A stretch of 64,000 bases of DNA from G963666895 sp963666895. GTDB lineage: Bacteria > Desulfobacterota > Desulfovibrionia > Desulfovibrionales > Desulfovibrionaceae. Numbering within the stretch: position 1 is the stretch's first letter; each line of letters begins with the position of its first letter. Location of the stretch: NCBI GenBank assembly GCA_963666895.2, contig CAXXNS010000009.1:124001-188000 (forward strand), read 5' to 3'. Of the stretch, positions 36,469 through 46,054 are shown in pieces. Under the pieces are notes generated by a model. It did not search any database. It worked only from the letters and a program-made list of their open reading frames with translations, and was not told the DNA's origin. The position numbers and the translations under genes were made by a program.

Positions 36469-37887
36469 ATGAAAAAGGAATACTGCGGACTGTTCGGCAT
36501 CTACGGCCATCCCGAGGCCGCGCGCATGGCCTATTTCGGCCTCTACGCCCTCCAGCACCGGGGCCAGGAGTCGGCCGGCATCTGCACCTGGGACGGCGTG
36601 AAGATCCGCGAGCAGCGGGGCATGGGCCTGGTGGCCGACGTGTTCAACGAACGCCATCTGGGCAAGGAGCTCAAGGGCGACATCGCGGTGGGCCACATCC
36701 GCTACTCCACCACCGGGGTGTCCCTTATCCGCAACGCCCAGCCCTTCCTGGTCCGGTTCGGCGACCTGCGCATCGCCGTGGCCCACAACGGCAACCTGGT
36801 CAACACCTACGAGCTGCGCCGTGAGCTGGAGTCCGAGGGCTCCATCTTCCAGACCACCATGGACACCGAGGTCCTGGTCCACCTGATCGCCAAGAACATG
36901 AACGGCAACACGGTGGAGCAGGCTGTCATCAAGGCCTGCCAGAAGGTCAAGGGCGCCTATTCCCTGATCATCATGGTCAATGACAAGCTCATCGCCCTCA
37001 AGGACCCCCACGGATTCCGGCCCCTGCTTCTGGGCCGGCTGGGGCACGACTACGTTCTGGCTTCGGAGACCTGCGCCTTCGACCTCATCGAGGCCGAGTT
37101 CATCCGGCCCCTGGAGCCGGGCGAGATGGTGGTCATCCACCGCGGCAAGCTGACCAGCCACCGCTTGGCCGAGCCCGGGCCCAAGCGCCAGTGCATCTTC
37201 GAACTCATCTATTTCGCCCGGCCCGACTCCATCATCTTCGGCCAGACCGTGTACGACTGCCGCAAGGAGATGGGCCGCCGCCTGGCCCGCGAGGCGCCCA
37301 TGGACGCGGACATGGTCATGCCTTTCCCGGACTCGGGCAACTACGCCGCTCTGGGCTATTCCCAGGAATCCGGCCTGCCCCTGGAACTGGCCATGATCCG
37401 CAACCACTACGTGGGCCGGACCTTCATCAACCCGACCCAGTACATGCGTGACTTCGGGGTCCGGGTGAAGCTCAACCCGGTCCGCAGCATGATCAAGGGC
37501 AAGCGCATCCTCATCGTGGAGGACTCCATCGTGCGCGGCACCACCATCCGTACCCGGGTCAAGAAACTTCGGGAGCTGGGGGCGCGGGAGATCCACATGC
37601 GCGTGTCCTGCCCGCCCATCCGCTACCCCTGTTTCTACGGCATCGACTTCTCGTCCAAGGGCGAGCTCATCGCCGCCAACCACGCGGTGGAGGACATCGC
37701 CCGGTTCATCGGCCTGGACAGCCTGCACTACCTGTCTATCGACGGTCTGCTGGCGTCCGTGACCCAGGGCGACGACTACTGTCTGGCCTGTTTTGACGGC
37801 AACTACCCGGTGCCGCCTCCGGCCGAGGGGGGCAAGCACTGCCTGGAGGACGGCGGCGCGCCCGGGATCATCAAAGAATTCTGCTGA
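36469..37887 (+). CDS. purF: Amidophosphoribosyltransferase
   Basis: A 472-residue enzyme for the first step of purine synthesis (PRPP + glutamine to phosphoribosylamine). The nucleophile Cys6 follows a short MKKEY propeptide, and CGLFGIYGHPEAA and LQHRGQESAG are typical of the glutaminase domain. The PRPP motif is ILIVEDSIVRGTT. The Cys residues in RQCIFELIYFARPDS, PCFYGIDF and DDYCLACFDG fit the B. subtilis-type [4Fe-4S] enzyme, whose cluster is oxygen-sensitive. It starts 5 bases after carB, coupling purine and pyrimidine supply. Confidence 0.96.
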   Translation: MKKEYCGLFGIYGHPEAARMAYFGLYALQHRGQESAGICTWDGVKIREQRGMGLVADVFNERHLGKELKGDIAVGHIRYSTTGVSLIRNAQPFLVRFGDLRIAVAHNGNLVNTYELRRELESEGSIFQTTMDTEVLVHLIAKNMNGNTVEQAVIKACQKVKGAYSLIIMVNDKLIALKDPHGFRPLLLGRLGHDYVLASETCAFDLIEAEFIRPLEPGEMVVIHRGKLTSHRLAEPGPKRQCIFELIYFARPDSIIFGQTVYDCRKEMGRRLAREAPMDADMVMPFPDSGNYAALGYSQESGLPLELAMIRNHYVGRTFINPTQYMRDFGVRVKLNPVRSMIKGKRILIVEDSIVRGTTIRTRVKKLRELGAREIHMRVSCPPIRYPCFYGIDFSSKGELIAANHAVEDIARFIGLDSLHYLSIDGLLASVTQGDDYCLACFDGNYPVPPPAEGGKHCLEDGGAPGIIKEFC

Positions 37888-37895
37888 CGAGGCCT

Positions 37896-38909
37896 ATGAG
37901 CAAGAAGAACGATACCAATTGGCTGGCCGTGGCCCGGGATGTCCTGGATACCGAAATCCAGGGGCTGGTGGCCGTGCGCGAGCAATTGGACGGCGGGTTT
38001 CTCGAGGCCCTGGACAGGATGGCCTGCTGCGACGGCCGGGTGATCATCACCGGTATCGGCAAGTCCGGCCTGGTGGGCCGCAAGATCGCGGCCACCTTGT
38101 CATCCACGGGCACGCCCGCCTTTTTCCTGCACCCCGTGGAAGGGGCGCACGGCGACATGGGCATGATCCGCAAGGACGACGTGGCCCTGGCCATCTCCAA
38201 CTCCGGGGAAACCGACGAGCTCAACGCCCTGCTGCCCGCGCTCAAGTCCCTGGGCGCGGTGGTGGTGGCCATGACCGGCGACCAGGAGTCCACCCTGGCC
38301 CGCATGGCCGACATCCACATCCTGGTCAGCGTGCCCCGCGAGGCCTGCCCCATGGGCCTGGCCCCCACGGCCTCCACCACGGCCGCCCTGGCCGTGGGCG
38401 ACGCCCTGGCCGTCTGCCTCATGGAGCGCCGCGGCTTTGACCAGAAGGACTTTCGCCGCTTCCATCCCGGCGGCTCCCTGGGCCAGCGCCTGACCCAGTT
38501 CGTGGAAGATCTGATGCACGTGGACGGGCTGCCCGTGGAGCCCGTGGGCGCGCCCCTTTCGCAGGCCCTGGCCACCCTGGACGAGGGCGGTTTCGGCCTG
38601 GTGGTGCTCACCGGTGACGAAGGACGCCTGGCCGGGGTGCTGTCCGACGGCGACGTCCGCCGTATGGCCGCCCGCGGCGGCCTGGACCCGGCCCGGCCCG
38701 TGTCCGAGGTCATGACCGCGGGTCCGCGCGCGGTCTGCCTGGGCGATACGGCCGCCCTGGTCCTGGACATCATGGAGCAGCACCTGATCACCGTGCTGCC
38801 CGTGGTGGACGAGGCGGGCGTGGTCCGGGGACTGGTGCACCTGCACGACGTTTTGGGCAAGGGCCGCGTCAAGTTCTCATCCCCCGGGCGGGGCCACAAC
38901 GGGTCATGA
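37896..38909 (+). CDS. kdsD: Arabinose-5-phosphate isomerase (KdsD/KpsF type)
   Basis: A 337-residue sugar isomerase converting ribulose 5-phosphate to arabinose 5-phosphate, the first step towards Kdo for LPS. The SIS domain (about 35-185) has ITGIGKSGLVGRKIAAT, EGAHGDMGM and SNSGETDEL, followed by FHPGGSLGQRL. Two CBS domains follow (about 210-330; LMHVDGLP, EVMTAGPR). It begins 8 bases after purF and its end overlaps the next gene by 4 bases (ATGA). Confidence 0.94.
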   Translation: MSKKNDTNWLAVARDVLDTEIQGLVAVREQLDGGFLEALDRMACCDGRVIITGIGKSGLVGRKIAATLSSTGTPAFFLHPVEGAHGDMGMIRKDDVALAISNSGETDELNALLPALKSLGAVVVAMTGDQESTLARMADIHILVSVPREACPMGLAPTASTTAALAVGDALAVCLMERRGFDQKDFRRFHPGGSLGQRLTQFVEDLMHVDGLPVEPVGAPLSQALATLDEGGFGLVVLTGDEGRLAGVLSDGDVRRMAARGGLDPARPVSEVMTAGPRAVCLGDTAALVLDIMEQHLITVLPVVDEAGVVRGLVHLHDVLGKGRVKFSSPGRGHNGS

Positions 38910-39463
38910 CCTCCAAAAACGATCCGGCGGTCTGCAAGCGGTGCGCCCTTGCCGGACCCACCTGCTGCATCCTGACCCCGGGCCAGGAGGAGTTCTGCTT
39001 TCCCCTGGCCGTGGCCGAGAAGGACCGCATCCAGGAGTTGGCCCCGGACCAGGGCGGCTTTGCCCTGGAGCCCAACTCCAAGGCCTTCGTGGACATGCTG
39101 CTCCGGCTCTTTCCGGACGAGCGGGAGCTGGTGCGGTCCCTGTTTCCGGAGAACAAGTTTCACTTCCGTCTGGCCGTGGACAAGGAGGGCAAGTGCCGCT
39201 TCCTGGGCCAGAACGGCTGTGTGGTGCCCCTGGAGGCACGGCCCTACTACTGCCGCCTGTTCCCCTTCTGGATGGTCGGGGACCAAGTGACGGTGTTCGA
39301 CATGGCCGCTTGCCTTGCCCGCAAGGAGGGGGTACATCGGAATGGCATAATGGATCTCCTGGGTGCGAGTCCGGCCCAGGTCCGCGATCTCATGGGCCGC
39401 CTGCGTCTGGTCTGGGGGCTGCCGCCCCGGCAGGGAATGCGCCCGGTCAAGAAAGGATTCTAA
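38906..39463 (+). CDS. YkgJ-family cysteine-cluster protein
   Basis: A 185-residue protein of the YkgJ / CxxCxxCC zinc- or iron-chelating family. Cys ligands are in CKRCALAGPTCC near the N terminus, with further Cys in GKCRFLGQNGCVVPLEARPYYC and later ACLARKE. The metal and function are not established for the family. It overlaps kdsD by 4 bases and lies 7 bases before the PBP gene, so it is part of the carB-purF run. Confidence 0.85.
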   Translation: MTSKNDPAVCKRCALAGPTCCILTPGQEEFCFPLAVAEKDRIQELAPDQGGFALEPNSKAFVDMLLRLFPDERELVRSLFPENKFHFRLAVDKEGKCRFLGQNGCVVPLEARPYYCRLFPFWMVGDQVTVFDMAACLARKEGVHRNGIMDLLGASPAQVRDLMGRLRLVWGLPPRQGMRPVKKGF

Positions 39464-39470
39464 CGTTCCC

Positions 39471-42002
39471 ATGAAAATTCTGAGAATCTTCCTCTACGTC
39501 CTGTTGGCCCTTATGGTGCTCGGCGCGGGCGCCGGTTACGGCGTCTACCGCTGGGCCACCAAGGATCTGCCCAACTTTACGGAAATCGCCGACTACCAGC
39601 CCGAAGTGGTGACCACGGTCTATGCCGGCAGCGGCGAGGTCCTGGGCTACTTCTACAAGGAAAAGCGTTGGCTGGTCCGACTGGACGAGATGAGCCGCTG
39701 GCTGCCCATGGCTTTCCTGGCCGCCGAGGACTCCTCGTTCTACGACCACGAGGGCGTGGACCTGATGGCCATCTTCCGCGCCTTCCTCATCAACCTGCGG
39801 TCCGGGTCCATCAAGCAGGGCGGCTCCACCATCACCCAGCAGATCGTCAAGCAGCTGCTCCTGACCAACGAGCGCAGCTACGAGCGCAAGATCAAGGAAG
39901 CCATCCTGGCCTACCGGCTGGAGAACTACCTGGACAAGGAAGAGATCCTGACCATCTACCTCAACGAGATCTTCCTGGGCGCCAACTCCTACGGCGTGGA
40001 GTCCGCGGCCCGTACCTATTTCGGCAAGCACGTGGGCGAGCTGTCCCTGGCCGAGTGCGCCGTGCTGGCCGGTCTGCCCCAGGCCCCCAGCCGATACAAC
40101 CCCTTCCTGCACCCCCGATCGGCCCGGCTGCGCCAGGAGTACGTGCTGGGCGAGATGCTGGAGCTGGGCTGGATCACCCAGCAGGAGCACGACGAGGCCC
40201 TGGTCGAGCCCATTGAATTCAAGTCCATGCCCGACCCGTCCTGGAAGACCGGGGCCTGGTACCTGGAGGAGGTGCGCCGCACGCTCCTGGACCGCTACGG
40301 CGAGCACGCGGTCTACACCTCGGGCATGGTGGTGCACACGGCCTGCGACATGAAGCACCAGGCCGCTGCCGAGAAGTCCGTGCGCGAGGGCCTGGTGGCC
40401 GCGGCCAAGCGCCACGGCTGGCTCGGTCCTTTGGAGGCCATCAATCCCCTGGAGTACGCCGACTTCATCGTCACCCACGCCGTGCCTTCCGAGAATCTGA
40501 CCGAGGGCCAGTGGGTCAAGGTCCTGGTCACCAAGGTGGAGAAGTCCGGAGCCGAGGTCCTGATCCCGGCCTCGGGCGACGACGTGCCCCAGGAATCCAT
40601 CCATTTCCCCGACCCACTGGAGCAGATCGACCGCGAGGCCTACGAGTCCTTCATGAAGGGCGAGGCCGTGCTCCTGGACATCATGCTGCCCGGCCGCGTG
40701 GCCCAGCCCCTGCTGGCCATGGCCGCCAAGGGCCGCACCGACATACCCGTGACCGCGTTCAAGGGCCGCATCGACGTCAAGACCATGAGCTGGGCCCGCA
40801 AGCCCGACCCCAAGGTCATCGCCGCCTGGGCTCCGGCTGTGCCCGACGCCAACCAGGTGCTCAAGGTGGGCGACGTGGTCTGGGCATCGGTCCAGTCTCC
40901 GCCGGATGAGGGCGAGACCGAGTGGAACTTGGCCCTGGAAATCCAGCCCAAGGTGCAGGGCGCCCTGGTGTCCCTGGACCCGCGGGACGGCCGCGTCCTG
41001 GCCCTGGTGGGCGGCTACGACTACATGCTCAGCCAGTTCAACCGGGCCACCCAGGCCAAGCGCCAGCCCGGATCGGCCTTCAAGCCCATCGTCTACTCCG
41101 TGGCCATGGACAACGGGTTCACCCCCGCTTCCATCGTCATGGACGCGCCCATCGTGTTCGAGAACACGGCCGAGGGCACCCTGTGGCGGCCGGAGAACTA
41201 CGAGAACAAGTTCTACGGGCCGACCATGCTGCGCACCGCCCTGGTCAAGTCGCGCAACCTGGTCACCATCCGCGTGGCCCAGAGGATCGGTATCGACAAG
41301 ATCATCACCCGGGCCCGCGAACTGGGCCTGGAGGCCGACTTCCCCCACGACCTGTCCGTGGCCCTGGGCTCGGCCTCGGTGGCGCCCATCAACCTGTGCC
41401 AGGCCTACACGGTCTTTCCCCGGGGCGGCTCGGTCATCAAGCCCCGGTTGATCCTGGACGTGCAGGACGCCCTGGGCCAGACCCTCTACCAGTCCGAGCC
41501 CGAATCCCGTCCGGCCATCAGCCCCCAGACCGCCTTCATCATCGCCACCCTGATGAAGGAGGTGGTTCAGTCGGGCACCGGAGCCGGGGCCAAGGTCATC
41601 GGCCGTCCCCTGGCCGGAAAGACCGGCACCACCAACGAGGAGCGGGACGCCTGGTTCATGGGCTACGCCCCCTACCTGCTCACCGGCGTGTTCGTGGGCT
41701 ACGACGAGCCCATCCCCATGGGCCGGGGCGAGACCGGAGCGCGCGCCGCGCTGCCCATCTGGATCGGATACCGCCAGGCCGTGGAGGGGGACTATCCGGT
41801 GGAGGACTTTGTCCAGCCGCCGGGCGTGGTCATGGTCCGCGTGGACGCCAGAAGCGGCCTGCGGGCCGGTTCTGGCTCAGGAGAAACCTATTTCCTGCCC
41901 TTCAAGGCCGGCACCGAGCCCTCCAGGACTGCCTCTTCCGGATCGTCCGGCGGCGGTTCCGGCGAGGCGGCCGAGGACGACCTGCTCAAGCAGGGATTCT
42001 AG
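39471..42002 (+). CDS. mrcA: Class A penicillin-binding protein (PBP1A)
   Basis: An 843-residue bifunctional peptidoglycan synthase. A single N-terminal membrane anchor (about 5-25) precedes the GT51 glycosyltransferase (about 50-225; AAEDSSFYDHEGVD with catalytic Glu, GGSTITQQIVKQLLL). An OB-like insert follows (about 310-430), then the transpeptidase: SxxK as GSAFKPI (Ser about 534), SxN as SRN and KTGT (about 717). The tail is Ser/Gly-rich. I chose ATG 39471 (MKILRIFLYVLLALM); the ribosome site is weak, so coupling to ykgJ is likely. Confidence 0.95.
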   Translation: MKILRIFLYVLLALMVLGAGAGYGVYRWATKDLPNFTEIADYQPEVVTTVYAGSGEVLGYFYKEKRWLVRLDEMSRWLPMAFLAAEDSSFYDHEGVDLMAIFRAFLINLRSGSIKQGGSTITQQIVKQLLLTNERSYERKIKEAILAYRLENYLDKEEILTIYLNEIFLGANSYGVESAARTYFGKHVGELSLAECAVLAGLPQAPSRYNPFLHPRSARLRQEYVLGEMLELGWITQQEHDEALVEPIEFKSMPDPSWKTGAWYLEEVRRTLLDRYGEHAVYTSGMVVHTACDMKHQAAAEKSVREGLVAAAKRHGWLGPLEAINPLEYADFIVTHAVPSENLTEGQWVKVLVTKVEKSGAEVLIPASGDDVPQESIHFPDPLEQIDREAYESFMKGEAVLLDIMLPGRVAQPLLAMAAKGRTDIPVTAFKGRIDVKTMSWARKPDPKVIAAWAPAVPDANQVLKVGDVVWASVQSPPDEGETEWNLALEIQPKVQGALVSLDPRDGRVLALVGGYDYMLSQFNRATQAKRQPGSAFKPIVYSVAMDNGFTPASIVMDAPIVFENTAEGTLWRPENYENKFYGPTMLRTALVKSRNLVTIRVAQRIGIDKIITRARELGLEADFPHDLSVALGSASVAPINLCQAYTVFPRGGSVIKPRLILDVQDALGQTLYQSEPESRPAISPQTAFIIATLMKEVVQSGTGAGAKVIGRPLAGKTGTTNEERDAWFMGYAPYLLTGVFVGYDEPIPMGRGETGARAALPIWIGYRQAVEGDYPVEDFVQPPGVVMVRVDARSGLRAGSGSGETYFLPFKAGTEPSRTASSGSSGGGSGEAAEDDLLKQGF

Positions 42003-42014
42003 GAGAACAGAGCC

Positions 42015-42809
42015 ATGCAGCTTGATTTCTACCAGGTGGACGCCTTTGCCTCCCAGGTCTTCGGCGGCAACCCGGCCGGAGTGGTGCCGCTCTACGAGTG
42101 GCTTTCCGACGAGCTCATGCAGTCCATCGCGGCCGAGAACAACCTCTCGGAAACTGCGTTTTTCGTCAGCCGGGGAGAGTACTTCGACCTGCGCTGGTTC
42201 ACGCCCACCACCGAGGTGGACCTGTGTGGCCACGCCACCCTGGCCGCGGCCTGGGTGCTTTTCGAGGCCCTGGGCTACCCGGACGACTGCGTGGTCTTCG
42301 AGACCCAGTCGGGCCGCCTGTTCGTGGACCGCGACGAGGACGGGCTCTTGTCCATGGATTTCCCGGCCTGGGAGATCAAGCCCTTCCAGGTCACCGAGCG
42401 GGTGACCAAGGCCCTGGGCGCCAAGCCCTCGGAGCTCTACCTGAGCCGGGACCTCATGGCCGTGTTCGACCACGAGGAGACCGTGCGTTCCCTGAATCCG
42501 GACATGGCCCTGGCCTCGGAGCTGGACGGCATGGTCCTCATCGCCACCGCGCCCGGCCAGGACTACGATTTCGTGTCCCGGGTCTTTGCGCCCTCGGTGG
42601 GCATCCCCGAGGACCCGGTCACGGGCTCGGCCCACTGCACCCTGGTGCCGTACTGGGCGGCCCGGCTGGGCAAGCAGCAGCTGACCTCCTATCAGGCCTC
42701 GGCCCGCGGTGGGGAGCTGTTCTGCCGCGAGGAGGGCGCCCGGGTGAGCATCGCCGGCCGGGCCAGTTGCTACCTCATGGGGACGATTATCTTGAAGCAC
42801 GAGTTTTAG
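42015..42809 (+). CDS. PhzF-family isomerase/epimerase
   Basis: A 264-residue member of the PhzF family (diaminopimelate-epimerase fold). Motifs: N-terminal DFYQVDAFASQVFGGNPAGV, the catalytic Glu in NNLSETAFF, WFTPTTEVDLCGHATLA and the second-domain EDPVTGSAHCTL. Most such proteins isomerise small hydrophobic acids; the substrate here is unknown. It lies 12 bases after the PBP gene and 8 before the tautomerase-like gene. Confidence 0.92.
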   Translation: MQLDFYQVDAFASQVFGGNPAGVVPLYEWLSDELMQSIAAENNLSETAFFVSRGEYFDLRWFTPTTEVDLCGHATLAAAWVLFEALGYPDDCVVFETQSGRLFVDRDEDGLLSMDFPAWEIKPFQVTERVTKALGAKPSELYLSRDLMAVFDHEETVRSLNPDMALASELDGMVLIATAPGQDYDFVSRVFAPSVGIPEDPVTGSAHCTLVPYWAARLGKQQLTSYQASARGGELFCREEGARVSIAGRASCYLMGTIILKHEF

Positions 42810-42817
42810 GAGACGAC

Positions 42818-43168
42818 ATGCCCATTCTGCTGGTGGACACCAACGTGGACCTGGACAAGGCCAAGGCCGTGGACGCGGCCAAGGAGTTTTCCGCCCGCGC
42901 GGCCGAGCTGCTGGGCAAGCCCGAAGGGTTCGTGCAGGCCATGGTCAACCCGGGCAAGGCCCTGGTCATGGGCGGCAGCGAGGACCCGGTGGTCTATGCC
43001 GTGCTTCAGTCCATCGGCCTGCCGGACAGCGAGTGCTCCCGGTTGTCGGCCGGGCTGTGCAAGACCTTTGAGGACGTGCTGGGCGTTCCGCCTGCGCGCA
43101 CCTACATTATTTTCGAGGATTTGACCCGAGCCCGCACGGGCTGGGATTCCAAGACATTCGCTGGCTAA
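42818..43168 (+). CDS. MIF/phenylpyruvate tautomerase-like protein
   Basis: A 116-residue tautomerase-superfamily protein of the MIF type. Pro2, the catalytic base after Met removal, is present (MPILLVDTNV). MVNPGKALVMGGSEDPVVYA matches the MIF core and RTYIIFEDLTRARTGW the C-terminal strand region. ATG 42818 has AGGAG. It ends the carB-led run; its stop overlaps that of the convergent U32 gene by 4 bases. Confidence 0.88.
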   Translation: MPILLVDTNVDLDKAKAVDAAKEFSARAAELLGKPEGFVQAMVNPGKALVMGGSEDPVVYAVLQSIGLPDSECSRLSAGLCKTFEDVLGVPPARTYIIFEDLTRARTGWDSKTFAG

Positions 43169-45276
43169 AGAAGCTTCAAGTTCCAGTTGAACTGGCTGGT
43201 GCGGCCGGGATGGGGCACGGTTTTGGGCCGGGCCTCGAACAGGCTGACGAACCAGGCGTAGCCCGCCTTTTTCAGCTCGTCCTCCTGGGCCGTCAGGTCC
43301 AGCTCCCAGGACGGGAAAATCCACTGATTGATCCCCACCTTTTTGGTCCAGCAGCCCTCTCTCTTGGGGCTCAGAAGGACCTGCTTGGAACGTACGTTCT
43401 CGGCCAGGAAGCGGGAGATGCCCAGGGGCCAGAATCCCTTGGTGACCACGCCCAGGGGCAGGGGGCTCTTACTTGGCAGGGCCAGGAAGGATTCCTTGTC
43501 CAGCTCCGGGGCGACGATGGCTCCGCTGAAGCCCAGGCTTTGCAGCTCGGCCAGGCATTCGGGCGAGGCCGGATTGGCAAAGGGCCCGAGAACGCGCTCC
43601 ACGTCCTCCCTGTCCGGGAGCAGGGCGGCCTGCCACGGCGCGTTCAGCACGAAGGTGCGGCAGCCCTTGGCCAGGGACGCGTCCACGACCTTACGCCACA
43701 GGGGTTCCTCGTCCGGCCAGATCACCGGCGGCAGCCACCACCAAAGACGCGGGCACAAGCCCGGGGCCACGGTTTCCAGGGACCGGCGGGTCAGCCACAG
43801 GGCCAGCCGGGGAGGGCGTTTGCCCTTGGGCAGGACGCGGTGCAAATCGATGCGCCCGGGGCTCAGGTTGCGGTGCGGGTCGTGGAATTTCTTGGACCGC
43901 CCCTTGCCCGGACCCGGGTCGAACTTGGGCACCCAGGCCTTGATGGACGCGGGCGAGAATTCGGGCGGCGCGGATTCGGCGGGCACGGTATTCATGATCT
44001 TGACCAGGGCCTTTTTCAGTGGGGCCAGGGCCTGGTTCAGGCCCGGCTCGCGGCGGTCCACCAGGAAGACCTTCATGCCCGGCCTGGCCTGGCCCGGCTT
44101 GCCCAGGTCGTAGCGTCCGCCCTTGGGCACGGCCTTGGTCACCCGCAGCACGCGGTGGCCTTCTTCGTCCTCGTAGCCCATCCGGAGCAGGTCGCCCAGG
44201 GTCAGGGGCAGCCGGGTGGAAAAGTGCAGGCCGCTCTGGAACGGCACCTGCTTTTTCCCGCCCTGCTTGCCTTTGCTTTTGCCCTTGGGCTGGGCCTTGG
44301 CCGGGTCCGCCTTGACCATCCCGATAAACTTGCCCGAGGCCGTGTCGCGGCCCACGTCCACGGGCACAAAGGGCCGCTGGGGCAGGAACAGGGAGTGGCT
44401 GGACGGCCGCCCCAGGGCCATGTCCAGCAGGTCCTCGGCGTCCTTGCGGGCCTGGGGGTCCTGGCCGTGGTCGCGCAGGAGCTGGTAGGCGCGCACCGCG
44501 TGGAACACGTAATGCGGGCCCTTTTTGCGCCCCTCGATCTTCCAGGCCGCCACCTGGGGAATGTCCAGCAGGGGCCGGACCAGCATGTCCAGGGACAGGT
44601 CCAGGCAGGAGAAGTACCGGGCCGGATCGGCGTGGGGCGAGCCCTGGCGGTACAACCGTCGGCAGGGCTGCACGCACCGCCCCCTGAGCCCGCTTTTGCC
44701 GCCCAGGCTGGTGGACCACCAGCAGCGGCCGGACACGTTGTGGCAGAGCGCGCCGTGCACGAACATCTCCAGGTCCAGGCCCGGCGGGCAGGCTTCGGCC
44801 ATGAGCCGCACCTCGTCGATGTTCAGCTCGCGGGGGATGACCACCCGGGACGCGCCCAGCTTGCGGGCCACGGCCAGCCCGGCCGGGTGGCTCAGGTTGG
44901 CCAGGGTGGACAGATGCACTTCGCCCTGGAACCCGGCCTGGCGGGCCAGGTTGACCACGCCCAGGTCCTGGACGATGATGCCGTGGGGTTGCACGTCTCT
45001 GGCCAGCCGGACCAGGAGCCGTCCGATCTGGGCCGACTCCCCGGGCTTGAGCAGGGTGTTCAGGGTGACGTAGACCCGCGCGTCGCGCTCGCGGCAAAGG
45101 TTTGCCAGTCCGGCCAGTTGGCTGGTAGAGAAGTTGGCGGCCTCCATGCGGGCCGAGAAGTGTTTGAGGCCCGCGTAGACCGCGTCGGCCCCGGCGGCCA
45201 GGGCGGCCAGAAAACTGGTCTCGTCGCCCGCCGGAGCCAGGATTTCCGGCCGATGTTTGGTATTGGAGTGGTTCAT
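43165..45276 (-). CDS. U32 family peptidase / RNA-hydroxylation-type protein
   Basis: A 703-residue member of the U32 family, once called collagenases and now linked in several cases (RlhA, TrhP, UbiU/V) to Fe-S-dependent hydroxylation. The start EILAPAGDETSFLAALAAGADAVY and the signature EMFVHGALCHNVSGRC are clear. Four Cys in the C-x(6)-C...C-x3-C layout (CHNVSGRCWWS and GRCVQPC) would hold a cluster. A large C-terminal half (about 290-703), with basic patches, is beyond the core; target unknown. Its ATG (45276) overlaps the divergent pyrK ATG (45275) in the shared CATG. Confidence 0.9.
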   Translation of the reverse strand: MNHSNTKHRPEILAPAGDETSFLAALAAGADAVYAGLKHFSARMEAANFSTSQLAGLANLCRERDARVYVTLNTLLKPGESAQIGRLLVRLARDVQPHGIIVQDLGVVNLARQAGFQGEVHLSTLANLSHPAGLAVARKLGASRVVIPRELNIDEVRLMAEACPPGLDLEMFVHGALCHNVSGRCWWSTSLGGKSGLRGRCVQPCRRLYRQGSPHADPARYFSCLDLSLDMLVRPLLDIPQVAAWKIEGRKKGPHYVFHAVRAYQLLRDHGQDPQARKDAEDLLDMALGRPSSHSLFLPQRPFVPVDVGRDTASGKFIGMVKADPAKAQPKGKSKGKQGGKKQVPFQSGLHFSTRLPLTLGDLLRMGYEDEEGHRVLRVTKAVPKGGRYDLGKPGQARPGMKVFLVDRREPGLNQALAPLKKALVKIMNTVPAESAPPEFSPASIKAWVPKFDPGPGKGRSKKFHDPHRNLSPGRIDLHRVLPKGKRPPRLALWLTRRSLETVAPGLCPRLWWWLPPVIWPDEEPLWRKVVDASLAKGCRTFVLNAPWQAALLPDREDVERVLGPFANPASPECLAELQSLGFSGAIVAPELDKESFLALPSKSPLPLGVVTKGFWPLGISRFLAENVRSKQVLLSPKREGCWTKKVGINQWIFPSWELDLTAQEDELKKAGYAWFVSLFEARPKTVPHPGRTSQFNWNLKLL

Positions 45277-46054
45277 GGGTGATAAATCCTGTCGCGATGT
45301 GACGGTAGTGGAACTGCGGCCGGTCGGTCAACGGGAAATGCCGGGTTGTTTTTTCGAGCTGGTGCTGGAGAGCCCGGGCTGGGATGCCTGGACCCCGGGC
45401 CAGTTCGTCATGATCCGGCCGGTGCGTTGGGGCTTCGACCTGATCTGGGCGCGGCCGTTTTCCATAGCCTGGGCCGACGACAAGGAACTGCGGCTGTTCA
45501 TCCAGGTGGTGGGCCGGGGCACTTCCCGGCTGGCCGAGCTGGTGCCGGGCGATACGGTCACGGTCTGGGGCCCGTTGGGCAACGGATTCGCGGTGGAGGA
45601 GGTCCCGACCCTGGTGTTGGCCGGAGGCGTGGGCCTGGCCCCGTTCATGGGCTACGCACGCCGCCACCCCAAACCGGACCTGGTGGACCTGTATTTCGCC
45701 CACCGCGTGCCCCTGGAGTGCTATCCCTACGCCGGGCTGGACGGGCTGGTGGCCTGCCGGGAGGACTGCGAGCAGACCCCGGAAGACCTGCCCCGAATCA
45801 TAGAAGCCATGGAAACCCGCATCCAACAATACGCGGACAAAGGGCTGGTCCTGGCCTGCGGACCCACGCCCTTTCTGCGCACGGTCAAGCTGGCCGCCCA
45901 GGCCGCCGGAGCCCGCGCCCAGCTGTCACTTGAGCACCGCATGGCCTGCGGCGTGGGCGCCTGCCTGGGCTGCGTGGCCGACAAGCCCGACGGCACCCGG
46001 GTGCAGACCTGCACGGCCGGCCCGGTGTTCTGGGCCACGGAGGTGGAGGTATGA
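45275..46054 (+). CDS. pyrK: Dihydroorotate dehydrogenase B, electron-transfer subunit
   Basis: A 259-residue FAD/[2Fe-2S] protein that passes electrons from the catalytic subunit PyrD to NAD. The FAD motif ARPFSIAW, nucleotide-binding LAGGVGLAPF and the cluster ligands in CGVGACLGCVADKPD plus a fourth Cys (VQTC) are all present. I chose ATG 45275 (MGDKSCRDVTVV), with GGAG six bases upstream. It overlaps pyrD by 4 bases (ATGA). The start is nested with the divergent U32 start codon. Confidence 0.95.
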   Translation: MGDKSCRDVTVVELRPVGQREMPGCFFELVLESPGWDAWTPGQFVMIRPVRWGFDLIWARPFSIAWADDKELRLFIQVVGRGTSRLAELVPGDTVTVWGPLGNGFAVEEVPTLVLAGGVGLAPFMGYARRHPKPDLVDLYFAHRVPLECYPYAGLDGLVACREDCEQTPEDLPRIIEAMETRIQQYADKGLVLACGPTPFLRTVKLAAQAAGARAQLSLEHRMACGVGACLGCVADKPDGTRVQTCTAGPVFWATEVEV

